The notes under the pieces were generated by a model. The model was not told the DNA's origin, searched no databases, and saw only the letters and a program-made list of their open reading frames with translations. Positions 1 through 12,289 of a stretch of DNA of 64,000 bases are shown piece after piece. The DNA comes from Bryum argenteum. Lineage: Eukaryota; Streptophyta; Bryopsida; Bryales; Bryaceae. The position numbers and the translations under genes were made by a program. Each line of letters begins with the position of its first letter. Position 1 is the first letter of the stretch. The stretch lies in NCBI GenBank assembly GCA_037043015.1, contig CM073322.1, forward strand, positions 19,231,601 to 19,295,600, given 5' to 3'.

Positions 1-791
1 TTGGATAATTATTAATTCATAGATTTATTGAAGCAACCTAGCTTCTTGGCCCAAGGGCCTTTATATATGTAGAAATTGATCCCAATTATACTCTTATTAT
101 GATGGGTAGTTGAGGCTGGCCTTCACCCCAATATGGGCTTAAATTCATGCAATCGGCCTCAAGGAAAATTGGCTCGGCTTCTATATGAAAAGCGTTCCTT
201 ACTTCGAGAAGGGTTGGTTTGCACTAGGGCTAGGCCCATTGGAGAATGGAGGCCAATTCATCTCATGTGGCATGCGAATAGACTCTTCCGGCCATAAATA
301 AAAAAGTGACCGAAGTGCATTTGTTGTTATTACATGGTCTCCAAGGAGATGAAACTAACCCACCATTTGTGAGCTTCATTTCCTTTACTTGGGGCCATAT
401 CACTAACATTTATTATGTTCTATAAAAAAACAAATCTAGTGTAAGACGACTATTTTTGAATATTATTGGTTCCAACTCCTATAGTACACTCCTTGAGGCT
501 AGCCATAACTCCTAGATCAATGAGGGAGCTCTATTTCAATGGCCACAACTTAATAACCAACCTCGACTTCTAGTGTAAAGTAGTCTTAGGTTGACTTGCC
601 ATGAGCTCGTTTTGCAAAAAAGTGAAGGACATCTCCAATAGTGCAACTCCTCGATCCCTGCGTGCGCTGGAGATACATAGAGATGACAAGACAAATGTTT
701 AGAGCACCGCCACCCATGCTTGTAATCCAGCCTCTAGTAATATCAAATTTTGTAACTTTCTCACGTCAAGAGTTTTGAATACAATTACAAC
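1..791. other. AT-rich intergenic DNA, no gene seen
   Basis: No frame shows a recognisable domain or a plausible exon chain with splice sites. The sequence is ordinary AT-rich plant intergenic DNA. I see no tRNA-like or promoter-like structure I would defend. Confidence 0.5.
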
Positions 792-947
792 CCTACCCAT
801 CCTCGCAATATATGTGTTTTCAACCTACCCATCCTCGCAATATATGTGTTTTCAACCTACCCATCCTCGCAATATATGTGTTTTCAACCTACCCATCCTC
901 GCAATATATGTGTTTTCAACCTACCCATCCTTGCAATATATGTGTTT
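792..947. repeat. 32-bp minisatellite, about five copies
   Basis: A 32-bp unit beginning CCTACCCATCCTCGCAATAT is repeated head to tail about five times. The first four units are almost identical. The last differs by a C-to-T change and a diverging end. The near-identity suggests recent expansion. Short open frames crossing it are by-products of the repeat. Confidence 0.9.
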
Positions 948-1588
948 CCGTTAAATATTTACGTGTTTTCTCCTCTTGATTGTTGCAGCTTCTTCCGAGA
1001 ACTTTTGTCGTTTTAGTAGCTTCTTTTGCCATTACCTTCCAACTCATTTTGTTGTTTCTTAGAGCTTCTTCCGCATCACTCTCATGACGATGTAAAAAGG
1101 AACAAAAGATGCTTGCAATGAAGTATTGTAAGCAAGTTAAGAGAGGGAGCATCAACCAATTCTGAGCGAGCTCGGGAGCTTAATAGCATGTCATCTTTGA
1201 GGTGGCTCTCCTTGAAGGCAACCTGCAATAGGTTGTATTTTTGTTATTTTCTTTTAGCCGGTGTCTATGCTCATAGGCCAAGCCAAGAGCACAACATTGA
1301 AGTGGTGTAGGAAGAGCTAGAATCACTATACAAATTTGATTGGAGAAGTAATATTGCATCTCACGCTCCAACAACATCTATAACAAATTTTTTGTCTCGA
1401 CGCTTCTAGTGTAATGCCAACTTGTTATACGTCAACAAGTAAGAAGGACTTGATGTAAGTTTTTTTGCGACACTAGCCTTGAGAGTTTTATTGACCTTCT
1501 TTCCATGCAGCTAGAGACCAAAATTGCTCCCTTTAGACTCGGTTCCAATAAAACGTTGTTGTCACGTATATTCATTATTTGAAAAGAT

Positions 1589-2285
1589 TTAACACCTATA
1601 GATCCTTGTGTTTTTTGAGAGCTTGAATCATCAAGCTGCGACTTTCTAACTCTATGGACTCCGGTGGGAGTGAACTAATTTTTCTCACTTTTTTTGAAAT
1701 TTTAACCATAAGATCTTCTACTTAAGCCTATTTTTATTCACTATTCCAAAAATAGAACCTTTGGATGTTTTTCATTTGCAAGACCGTAACACCCCAAAGT
1801 TTATGCAAAAATTTTGTGGGTATTCCTCATGAGACATTGTCTCTATGGTGCAAAGAGAAACATGAATATTGTTATCCCAAACAACTTGGTCATAGTTTAT
1901 TCCCATGTAGGTACTCGAGTTTGCTTTGCTCATGCAAAATTCTAGAGAATGATTTGGCTCTTTTGACCTTCTAGCAAATTGTTCTCTAGAAGAAGGTCTT
2001 AAAACAATGTTATCAAAAAAACATGCACCACGTTAGATATAAATATATATATTGAAAAATGTTGAATGATGAGTACGTGCCTTTACGAGTTTGCAAATTT
2101 TGACTCAAAACCTATAATTTCTAAATGAAGGTTTTAAAATTGAAATTTGGCGTGTGAATTTTACCACATACACTTTGTTGTATAGGGAGCACCCAATAAA
2201 AATCTTAAGCAAAAATAACCCCTTAAAATAGGCTGCCTCAAATCCCCAAGACCCATTTTGGATTTTAAGAACCTTCAAGGGTTAA
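1589..2285 (+). mobile_element. TTAA-flanked non-autonomous element, decayed copy (family E)
   Basis: It begins TTAACACCTATAGATCC and ends with AAGGGTTAA. The interior matches the better-preserved element at 54,412-54,997 in the same orientation: both carry 'accgtaagatctt'-type, 'ggatgttt' and 'ataacatccaaagtt'-type segments, then 'ttttaccacatacactttg' and 'tatagggagcaccca'. It has no coding capacity. TTAA at both ends with CC...GG termini resembles piggyBac-type non-autonomous elements, which is inference. Confidence 0.6.
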
Positions 2286-5230
2286 TATTGTTGGAAAATG
2301 AAAAAAGCATCACATCCATCAACTTACAAACTTAAAAGACTCTAGACACCAACACCTACTAGAAACTTATTTTGAGAAGTAGTATTTTTCATATCACACC
2401 AATTAAGAACCTCATAAAATTCTTTCATTTTCATCAGAATCTCAACGAAAAAAATAAAAAAATTGAAGGCTGGACGGCACATAAGCATCATGATTTTGAG
2501 TATTCGTTGTACGGACATCCATGCCCGGTTTTAAGGAGGCAACGAGACCTTTGTACGTGAAGTAGATAGAAATGTCCGATATGTTGGGGATTTTCCTCTA
2601 AATCTCCAATGAAGGCATAACAAGTACCCCTTGTGCAACAATAGATGGACTTGTACCCGAAAAAAATGATGGTATTTGCTCAAGTTGGATAACGAGTTCA
2701 TGTAGTTTGTACAAACTTTTTACATGGGGACATTCAATACAACCAAACCATCATAAAGTCCTATAGAATTTTTGCCCAATAAAAACTCAGAAGGCCCCAC
2801 CGCGCACATACAACATATTCTATCATTGAAACAGTACCTACTAACTTTTATCATGATGTTTCCCTACAGTCAGGCAGCCTTAATACACATCGTGTTAAAA
2901 TAAAATACTCCTCTCTTGACAAATGAAAAAGTGAGTAAATATTGATTAGTGTAGCTTTAAAATAGTGTAGCTGTAAATATTTTGCAAGTAGTGTGATAGA
3001 CACTCATGTCGAACAAGCAGTGTGGCATTACAGACAACCCCAGGCACTTCTGGTACTTTGACCCTTGACCAGGCCGAATGTCGAAAATCGACGTTATGGA
3101 GGACTGGAGCAACTTTGAAGAGCCATAACTTCTTCATTTGCAATCCGTTCTGTATGAAATCACCTGGGTTGCATTTCACATCAAGTCTAGTTTGTGTATT
3201 AAATTTTGCAAAGCGACAGAGTGAAGTATGAGTACATGGGACAGAGTGAAGTATGAGTACATGGTATGGATTTTAGTGCAGGCAACTCTTGTTTTTGTGT
3301 TTTCAAACATGGGGTATGCTTTGCTATTGGGAGGCAACTATGGAAAATCAATGAGATGCGTTTTTTGAATATCATGATCTTAAGATGAAGGTTAACAACT
3401 TTCTAGTCAGAAGATTTTTTATTCAGATAATTCTAATATTGGATTTGCAATGATCTTTCTATCTTGAAAAAAAGAGATATAATGTATGATTTTTGAGGAA
3501 CTATATCTGGTTCATCCATCATTAAACTTCGGCGTTATTTTTTGGTTGGGTTTCAATTAGAGCCTAGTTTTAGGTCATAGAAACCTTGACAAAATAGAAG
3601 ATATGTTGAAGATGAGGCATAGATTTGAGTGTGAAGGGTTAAATTTTGGACTATTTTTCCTTTGTAATTTTTTTGGCAATTTTCACTATTGCAAGGTTAT
3701 TATTTGCACAATAAATTTCTCCTATGGTTCTTTTCTGTTCAAGGATGTTAATGAGATGAAGATAAAAATATCTAGAGTTGGTAATTTTTTGATTGCAATA
3801 AGTAAATTGAGCATTTTCACTTCAAATTGAGAATCTTAAGAATTTGGAAATTTAGGATTACCTTTTTAAACTTCTTGGAAAAATCACTCTTCAAATAGGC
3901 AACATGCTACGGGAAATAATTTGACTTCTACGCACTAATCATCGATAGTTTCCATGTACAACATGTCCATTGAGGCAATCGCCTTGATATATTGAGAATA
4001 GAAATCTTATTGTAATTTTCATCGATTTTTTGCCACGACTATTTGGTCACTCGCCTTGGTTGAAATTGAACTAGCCTTGGTTGAAATTGAACTAGCCTTG
4101 GTTGAAATTGAACTAGCGGTCGGTTTTGATCCGTCATTAATGGGCAAGACATTGGTGCCCAAAAAAGTTGGAACTGCGAGAGAGCCATGGAATATATGTA
4201 ACATGATACATGTACTGTATATCATTCATGCTCAACAACAATGAAGGGCCTTTGGCCGATTCCTTGTCTCCATTGACTCTTAATCTGGTAAGGTACGTGC
4301 ACCTATAGTACATAAGGTCAGCCATTCTAAGCATATTCACTGTTACGCACATCAGCTGGTAGTTTGGGAAGGAAAAAAAAATTTTAAAATGGGGACTTGT
4401 GGTAACTACGTCCCTGACCGGGTCGAAAAATAATGCGGGGGACTTGATCCCTTTCTTTTTATTTGGAGAAGTGCCATATTTGGATATCATGCTAAATCGA
4501 GATGCTAGGATGTCAACCCATGTAAGTCAGAGCAATTATAACGCCTCCTTGCCATTTATACCTTCCTATGTTTGTTTCTGTGGAAGTCCCTCTTTTGAAT
4601 GGTTCAAGCTCCTTTCCACACTAGTTTCATGTATTTTCGCAATGAAGACAAACACACAACTTTTCAAGCTTCCACCCAAAAATATCCCTACCCATAAATA
4701 TATTTAACACTACCACTTCCCAAAATTAGAGCTTTGACCTTTCACATCGATTCCCCATTTATGGTAGCTCACGGATGGCTGGTTCTACACGAACTTCAAT
4801 GGGCACAACAACTTTCCTACTTTGAAGGTTGTTTTCTTGCTTGCAGATATGGATTATCGAATCTTATCTTGCTACTTTGAGAGTGAGTGTGTGCTTAGCC
4901 CTACCAGAAATGGCAGTCAAATAACTAATTACCCTTTCTACAACAATGCAAAAATATTTTTTTTTCAACTTTGAACATTAAGATCTCACAATCAGTAAGG
5001 GAGTTGGATGTAAGATTTGATATACATCTTTACACGCGAGTTAAGTACTCAATGTTATAATTACAGAACTAAAACTTTGTAAAAAATTTGAAATCTTTCA
5101 CCTTGCATCAAAAGTGGGTAGTTTTTGCCAGTTGTCAGACAGTTTGAGATCTGGTAGACTGTAGGGGTCTATTCATCATTCTCAGGCGGTGATCGAATGC
5201 TAGTTCATCGCTGGAACGAGGCTTGTAAGA
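2286..5230. other. Intergenic DNA with scattered element fragments
   Basis: No supportable gene. 3,540-3,700 resembles 20,640-20,760 (shared stretch around 'aggcatagatttgagtgt' followed by 'ttggactatttttcc'), so it is part of a dispersed repeat. The remainder is AT-rich with only short frames lacking domains. Confidence 0.5.
4053..4116. repeat. 21-bp minisatellite, three copies
   Basis: The unit CCTTGGTTGAAATTGAACTAG occurs three times in perfect tandem. Because 21 is a multiple of three, every frame reads through as a heptad repeat. This creates false coding signal on both strands. Confidence 0.9.
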
Positions 5231-7640
5231 AGAAGTTCAATAGAAAAATAATGGCAGTGAGCACAGTTTCCGAGTGATTTGATGACAACATGCAATTTCG
5301 GGACGGGTGGAAGAGTCAAAAGAGCAACAGTGGGGACTTCGCCGAAGTGGCCCTTCGTCATGGTAGTGAGCGAGAGCGAGGGACATGATACAATTTGGAA
5401 GAAGAGCAGATTTTATTTTACCATGATGGTTGTGAAAGACAATGGGAAAAGCAAAGCTTGATGGCAAGGCAAGCATAGACAGGTGTCGTGGTGAGCAACA
5501 TGTGGCGTGCAAAGGTATGAAAGGAATCGGATTGGACCATAAAGACAAGGAAGTTACGACAAAAGTAATTCCTATCCTGTAGCCTCAGTGCCGCAGTACC
5601 GATAGCCAAATGGGTCCCCCCACGAATCGAATGAGAGCTAGCTAGCTGATCAACTTCCTGACACCAGCCAAAATATTTAACAGCAACAAAACATTCCATC
5701 GCCCTCCCTAACTTAGTCTATCGTAACCCCTGCTATTCAGGACGCCTAATCATTTGCCGGATCTATCACTCGATAGCAGGGCTACTTCCACTCGGAACCA
5801 CCCCGGATCTTTCTGCGCAATCGCCAACTTCTCGTTCTTCATCATCAAGGCTCCCCAGCTCCCTCCGGCAACTTGTCCAGGTTCAACTGGCCTGCAGTAC
5901 CAGTTCGAGCATATTCAAGCATGGAGAATTAATCGCGCAAGCAAGAGTGTGATTATTGAAAGCCCTTTTCGGGGGGATTGAACAATGAAATATCAAATTA
6001 CATGGAAAGAGAGAGGGAGCTCTGAAAGGTTCCGAAAGCTGGTTGCGAAGTGAGATCGTCGGGAGGTCTTCGGAGACGTCCAGACCTCTATCCTCGGATG
6101 TCGTCGCTGTCTGGCCAATGAATGTGATTGCCTGCGAGTGAAGAGAATGTGATCGAATCGGAATTGGCGATTGGTTACAAGTAGTTCACGGGTAACCACA
6201 ATGCTCCAGCATGCATGAAGGCCATGCCTGGACGCTCACATTCGATCTCGAATGGAGACGATCACAGTCGGGGCGCGAAAGTCCAGACATAGACTCCATG
6301 CAAAGTCAGAGACTCATGGACACTCGTAAACGCATTGTAACATACTGAGTGGTGATCATCGAGTCCATTCAGACCACAGCCTCCATCGCCGAATGAGGTG
6401 ACTGTGGTGTATCGAATGGATAACCGATAAGGGTGTGGCATATGGAATCGATGACTGCAATACGATTGATAACTACGAATCAATATACTGATATCTATGC
6501 AATCAGACTGAGCGCTGGATCAAGAGAACCTACGCATCGATCGGAGATGCATAGATACTGATATCTATGGACTGGAACTGAAGTCTGATCGCTTAAGGCA
6601 CAGGCCTTCTAGGTAGTAAGACTGCTAAGGTGTGAGAGAATGAACTACCCCGGAGGAGTGCCAGCGAACAGTGATCGAAGCTAGCAAGGTAGCGAGGTGG
6701 TGGGAATCATGCAGGCAGGGGGTGCAGAGAAGGTGCAGATGGGGAGGCAGGGAGGGAGGGAGAGAATGAGTGAGTGAGTGAGTATTGGAGTTGGGAACTA
6801 TATACTCTGCAGGGGGGCTGCAGCGAGGCGGGCATGGAGAGGGAGGGGGGGGGGGGGCGCGGGGCAGAGAGTCGGGTCCTTGCTAGCTCGCAGGCGAGCT
6901 GGTGGCGGTTGGGGGCAGCAGCCAGGCGCGGCACGATGGCCGAAAGCAGTAATGTGGCTGTGCCGGCCCCTAGAAATGGAAACCGGCGGCTTCGGGCCTC
7001 CACCTGAGCCCACTCCGAACAGCAAGCGCGTGCAACGGACCCGTCTGTGGTTCCCCAATCATCCAATTATTTAATCCGCTGCACCCCTCCCGAGGGTTGG
7101 ATGGCTGGAGAATCCAATCGCTCGCACGACCAGCTTCCCGCTGGCCGGTATTCCGGTAATCGACGCTGCCATTTTCTATATTCCCGTTAGGTAATGCAGG
7201 CCTGGAGCCTGGAGCCTGAAGAGCTAGAGTTCGTTTGAATCTGTTCCGGAATGTACAGTATCCCTGTTCCTGTTGGGCACGCTCGCGCCCCTGCCGCTAG
7301 CTAAGGGCCTGGCCCCCCCGCGCCCGTACGTGCTGTTCCTTCCAGCAACTTCCTTGTCGCTTGGCCCCGCTTCCTTCCCACTGCGGCTTGTACCGTCATC
7401 CTCGATCGCAAAAGTCTACCCAGTCTACCCGGACAGGGATTACCAGAGCCCTCCTGCGAACCTTATACGAACCTGTCGTGCTTTCACTTCGTGGGTCCCT
7501 TCCTACAGCTTGCCTTGCCCCCTATTCAGTAGTCAATTTTGTCATCACCACACTTCTCTTACAACTGAACACCTTTCAACATTACATCATCATACAGGGT
7601 ATCCCTTCAATCGTTAGGGCACCCTTCACTGCACGAGAGT
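5231..7640. other. GC-richer island without recognisable gene
   Basis: Base composition rises sharply compared with the flanks. The stretch holds a run of 14 G with one short G-rich flank near 6,843-6,858, GAGT repeats near 6,766-6,783, and a TATA-like 'actatatactctgc' near 6,798. Open frames up to about 119 codons exist on both strands, but none has a domain, and no exon chain could be built. It looks like a promoter, 5' UTR or non-coding transcription unit rather than repeat DNA. I cannot decide which. Confidence 0.35.
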
Positions 7641-7925
7641 TTTTTGATTAGTGCTACAAACGTTAATTGTGAACCGGAACACTAAATGTCCCACGTCATC
7701 ATAGTGTTATAACAATAATCGTCAAACCATGACACTAAATGTGAGAGCATGCAAACTTTCTTGGAAGTGGAAGAATCTATTGGAAGTGAACATTGATTGC
7801 AATGGTGCCCCAAAGTGAACGCTAATCTTGAGAGGGTTGAGAACTAGTGATATTTACCAAAAGTTACCCGTTACACTACTATCCACGTAAGACTGATTAA
7901 CAACTCTTGTGTAATAGAAAAGTGT
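7640..7925 (+). repeat. Left arm of a long inverted repeat (partner 12,290-12,610)
   Basis: Segments such as 'acaaacgttaattgtgaacc', 'cgtcaaaccatgacactaaatgtgagag', 'gaacgctaatcttgagagggttgag' and 'gactgattaacaactcttgtg' (shown in pieces) reappear as reverse complement at 12,290-12,610. The arms are diverged by substitutions and small gaps. The 4.4 kb between them contains several other elements. Confidence 0.7.
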
Positions 7926-8031
7926 CCTCATTACACCGCACAAGTACACCCCAGAATGGCACGTGTAAAACACCAATTTTGGGTGTACTCCTTGGTGTAG
8001 TGCTCGGTGTACCAAGGACACTTTTTTACTA
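7916..8031. mobile_element. Short hairpin element (MITE-like)
   Basis: The sequence folds back on itself: GAAAAGTGTCCT...ACACCGC...GTACACCCC pairs with the right half GGGTGTACTCC...GGTGTAG...AAGGACACTTTT. Length is roughly 115 bp. There are no coding frames. It abuts the long inverted-repeat arm just to its left. Confidence 0.6.
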
Positions 8032-8504
8032 GTACTTGGCCATGTTTGTGCGATCGACGTTCACCAATCATATGGCTTATGTAGAATTTTTTTAACATTG
8101 TAACCCTAATGTGAATAAAGTATTTAGCTTAATATTGAAATGAATTTTGTTTTGGAGGATTTTTTTTTGGTCAATTGATAAAAACAATTTTCATGTACAG
8201 TCACTAGTATCAAATGGCAAGAAAATGTCGACTAAAATGATGACAAATTGTTAGAAGGTGCATAGAAAATTAGAAAGTGTTTCAAATGACAAAAGCGCTC
8301 TTGTCATTCATCTCAAGTTATTGCCAACATTCTTGTCAATTGTGTCAACCCATGATCCAAACGTAGGAGCCCATGTGTGAGAGGTGATCTTAGCAATTTG
8401 GACCTTTTCACCTCGTGTCATTTTGGACATGAAAGTGACATCATGTCATTTAAGACACTTCTCAATAGCCTTGTAATGATGAAGGCTACGAGAAAAATTT
8501 ACAA

Positions 8505-9720
8505 AAATAGTCCAAAACTAGACCCTTGCACTCAATTCCATGCCTTATCTTCAAGGAATCTTTGATCTTGTCAAGTTTTCTACCACAAAAACTAGACTCT
8601 AATTGGAATCTATTCTAAAAAATAAAGTTGAAATCCAACGGCACATGAAAGAGATATAGCCACTAAAAGATCATTTATTTTTTACTTTCTTATTTTATAA
8701 CATCATTGGAGATCCAATACCAAAAGTACTGGGATTTGAAATCTTTCAACTAGAAAGTCTTTAAGAACATCCTCTAAAAAAATCATTAAAAAACTATTTT
8801 TGATTTCACATAATTAACTTGCAATGTTAAAACATGTCTTATAATTGAAATTTTGGTACCAGAAGTTGTCTTCACTAAAATGCATGCCAATAATTCATCC
8901 TTTATTGTAGAGTGCTGCAATTTTTACGACATAATCTAAACGTGATTTGGAACCTAATCCAAGTGAATGCACATGTTAAAAACGGAGTTCAGATGAAGAA
9001 GTTATGATTCTTCAAAGTTGTTGCTCTTCATCCAAAATGTAGATTAACAACATTCAAAATGTAGATAGACAACATTCAAAATGTTTAGGGATTGAACTTC
9101 ATGATTATTTCAAAGGAAATCTTATCATATACCTTGTCCCTTTCTCATCCCCATTTTATACTCTCATGTTGTTTATCTATTCTTTTCATTTCATTTCTTT
9201 TTGAATATAAGTTTTTTGTTCTATAAGCATGTCTAATACATTTTATATGATTTTTGACCTCATACAACACATGAAATATAGAGAAGAGCTTGATTTTTCC
9301 AGATGGAGGTACGCTAAAATTCAAATACAAAAGCTTCTTTTTTATTGTTAAAAAGCCATGTGAAAAATTATTACACATAAAATCCAAATGGTGAGAATAC
9401 GCCTTGGCACCTTCTTTACACATACGAAAAAAGTAGATCTCAATTTTTAGTGATTTTTTCAAGTTACTGCAATATAATTGTTGTTGGGAACATATTGGGA
9501 TACACTGTAGTTCTGGCACATTTCTCCATACCCTAATATTGTTTTCAAACTTTGAGAGTGAAGATCTCCTAGGACAAGAGAGATTTTGAAGCATGAATGG
9601 TCTTGTTGGAGAGGCATGAGAATAATTTACAATCTCCAAACTTCACACGAACTAAATACAGTAAATAAGAGGGTGACCAAAGTTAAAACGACGAGATCTT
9701 GGCCTCCTCTAGCTTTAAAG
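8505..9720 (+). repeat. 1.2-kb dispersed repeat, copy 1
   Basis: This block is collinear with 41,655-42,905 in direct orientation. Shared landmarks are 'aaaactaga', 'gatcttgtcaag', 'aaataaagtt.aaatccaacgg', 'agatatagc', 'ggaggtacgct', 'gtgaaaaatt' and 'ccttggtacc/cacctctt'. A 164-codon frame on the minus strand (9,145-9,639) lies inside but is not kept open in copy 2. I see no transposase or reverse transcriptase. It is probably a decayed transposon of unknown type. Confidence 0.65.
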
Positions 9721-10475
9721 GTCAAATCAAAGGTAGTAAATCATATGGACACTAATACATATTGTACTGGAAATGGAGAGGAACGCTATAGATAGAAACT
9801 CCAGTCCCTTTCTAAGGGGCCGGCGTGAATGAAGTGTCCGTTCGTAATGCTAATATTCGGAGGGGAAATTATAACAATACTACTTCCCCCTCTCGAGGGT
9901 GGACACTATAACTACGCTAGTTTCTAGTCTAGTTACTAGTGCCTTGAAGATACTTGACACAGTATCTCCCCAAAGGACTTTGAGGTATCCATACAACAAG
10001 GTCCAAGGACCCCTCACAATAGTTGGGTGGACTATAGTGGTGAGCACCATGCCGGCATGAGGAACGCTATACATACATCATAAATCTTGTTACATTGAGA
10101 AGTTTTGGTGGTTACCTTCTCAATTTAGAGCTCTATGAGTACTCATACATTTTGGGACTAAAGATGTCGCTTCTTTGTCAAACATCCTACTCTAACAAAT
10201 TCTCCCATATCAAGATATAATATCAATTATCTCATACATCATGACAATAAGCCTTCTTTGATAAATGAGTAGAAAAGACAATAAGCCTTCTTTGATGAAT
10301 GAGTAGAAAAGGCTTTGAGTTTATGCTTATTTTTATGATAATTTCAGACTCAATAGTAAAAAAGTGGTTTGAGTAATCCAAACACTACACCAACCAACAG
10401 TGGTAACTTCCACACATCGTGGGTGCAAAGGATCTCAGTATAAAGAATTTCTGTCATCGAGGCATGGAGCCGTGA
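9721..10475. other. Intergenic DNA, no gene seen
   Basis: Contains a small tandem doublet at 10,246-10,314 ('acaataagccttctttgat.aatgagtagaaaag', twice). No frame has a domain and no splice-consistent exon is visible. Confidence 0.5.
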
Positions 10476-10914
10476 GTCCCAACATGGCTGGAGAGTGGAA
10501 GAAAGAGGCAACAACAGATCGACAAGCTAGAAGTTAGGGCTACTGTGAAAAGCATGAGGCATGGGCGGAGGTGAGAAACTTGATTACATCCTCTCACTTC
10601 CACTGGAACAAAAACAATTAAATAACAATTAGAACAAAACAAAAGTGAAAAATCAGCATCAAATTTTGTCATTTGGGTAGCTCGTAATATTATTCTCTTT
10701 ACAACACAATCAATTTATAACCATCTGGGGGTGGGGGGGGGGGGGGATCTGCATGCCATTAAGATCCTGAGCAGAGATTTTGATAGTCTGTGTGTGTGAT
10801 GGCAGCCACGAACCAGGCTCAACATGGCTGGAGAGTGGAAGAAAGAGGCAACAGACAAGCTAAGTTAGTAGGGCTACTGCCTGCCTGCCCGATCATGGGG
10901 CATGGGCGGAGTAA
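10476..10914 (+). repeat. Direct duplication of a ~98-bp GC-richer block
   Basis: About 98 bp at 10,476-10,573 ('caacatggctggagagtgga', 'agaaagaggcaaca', 'gggctactg', 'catgggcggag') recurs at 10,818-10,914 with small gaps. A 17-G run lies between the copies at 10,727-10,746, broken by one T. The second copy stops exactly where the MITE at 10,917 begins. Confidence 0.75.
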
Positions 10915-10916
10915 CC

Positions 10917-11365
10917 TAAGGTAGAATGCCCTTAAACCGCTCGAATAAGGGATTCAGCATGGTTGTGGACTTCGTGTGTATTATTTGAAATTTTTCTTTG
11001 ATGCGAAAACAGGAGGGAGAGTGAATGCAAAAATTTCCAGAATTAAATAGCAAAAACTGAATTTACTACAAATTTTTGAAGTCAAAAGTGTACATGACCT
11101 TAAAGTGATCAGTAGCCTCTCTTTTTTATGTGCATGACCTCTACTAGTTGTTGGTCATGGTTGAACCTTAAATCGTGAATCAATGAGTCAGGGAATCTAC
11201 CCAATTAATCCAATCAGCTCTCTTTAAATAGAATAAAAATAATATTCTGTAATTCCAAATATCAGACATGACAGGAGCAATTAAAGATTCAGAGCATGGG
11301 CGGTTGGAAGGGTGGTCTACTGATTGGTTTTGGGGGGGTGAGCGGTTTAAGGGCATTCTACCTTA
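10917..11365 (+). mobile_element. TA-flanked MITE, family M1, copy 1 (449 bp)
   Basis: The terminal inverted repeats are at least 26 bp. The left end starts TAAGGTAGAATGCCCTTAAA and continues CCGCTC; the right end is its exact reverse complement, ending CTACCTTA. The outer TA on each side fits a TA target duplication of the Tc1/mariner type. The interior ('attatttgaaatttttct', 'tttccagaattaaatagcaa', 'gtcaaaagtgtacatgacc') matches the shorter copy at 50,646-50,941. This copy has about 150 bp of extra interior sequence. No coding capacity. Confidence 0.85.
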
Positions 11366-11548
11366 ACGCCTCTCTTCTTCCACTGGTACAAAACAAAAGT
11401 GCAAAACCACCCATCAAATTTTGACTTTTTGGTACCTTGTGATATTCACTTTACAACACAATTCAGAACCAAGTGTAATGCTAATTCATTACACAAGAGC
11501 TGTAAATTAGTGTTACAAACGTTAATTGCAAATTGCGTCTCACAATAT

Positions 11549-11800
11549 GACACTCTCACATGGCACTCAACTCAATGTCAAGTCTCGATATGGCACTCTC
11601 ACGTGGCACTCAACTCAACGTCAAGTCTCGGTATGGCACTCTCACGTGGCACTCAACTCAACGTCAAGTCTTGGTATCTCAACGTCAAGTCTTGGTATCT
11701 CAACGTCAAGTCTTGGTATCTCAACGTCAAGTCTCGGTATGGCACTCTCACGTGGCACTCAACTCAACGTCAAGTCTCAGTATCTCAACGTCAATTCTCA
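11549..11800 (+). repeat. Compound minisatellite (44-bp and 21-bp units)
   Basis: About four copies of a ~44-bp unit (TATGGCACTCTCACGTGGCA then CTCAACTCAACGTCAAGTCT) enclose about four copies of a 21-bp unit (TATCTCAACGTCAAGTCTTG). The 21-bp unit is the second half of the longer unit. Three units carry CACGTGGC, a perfect G-box/ABRE core, and every unit carries AACGTCA. Short inverted matches to the unit appear at 12,085-12,150 ('gacttgacgttgagtgccac'). Open frames of 113-145 codons here are repeat artefacts. Confidence 0.85.
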
Positions 11801-12289
11801 AAAAATGCAATTTTTTTCAAAATTCTATATGGGTAGGCATAGCAGTGAATGTTGTCATGGCATGTGATATTGTCAATTGCAAAAGTGGGTACTTGGCCCT
11901 TGTAGGGCGGTTGGGTAGAACCCCGGTTCTATATTTGAGTCACGCACATGCGCCGTGCGCTCCACTTTGATGCCATGTGGCATGACTGTAGGGGAGAGGC
12001 CAATGTTAAGATTTTCTATCTTTGAAAGTGTTATGTCGATGCTTGCCCTGGTAGAATTTTGACTGCCCTTGTAGAATTTTGAAAATTTTCTAGACTTGAC
12101 TTTGAGTGCTACTTTGAAATTTTTTGAGACTTGACGTTGAGTGCCACATGACATGTTTGCGTTTTCCTTTATTTATGATGCCAGTGGTGATTTACATAGG
12201 GCCGTGTACTAGGTACAGCGTGGTATATTCACCACTTCGTATGTTGTTGGACTTGTACGACTTGGTCCCCTGGATCCCATGTTTCTCTT

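Noticed and set aside
6707-7074. Overlapping open frames of 77-119 codons on both strands
   Set aside because: GC-rich low-complexity sequence opens several frames; no domain and no consistent splice structure.
9145-9639. 164-codon minus-strand open frame
   Set aside because: It lies inside the 1.2-kb dispersed repeat, has no domain, and the frame is broken in the second copy at 42.4-42.8 kb.
11399-11970. Overlapping 113-145 codon plus-strand frames with repeated peptide
   Set aside because: The openness comes from the minisatellite period, and no upstream exon or domain is visible.
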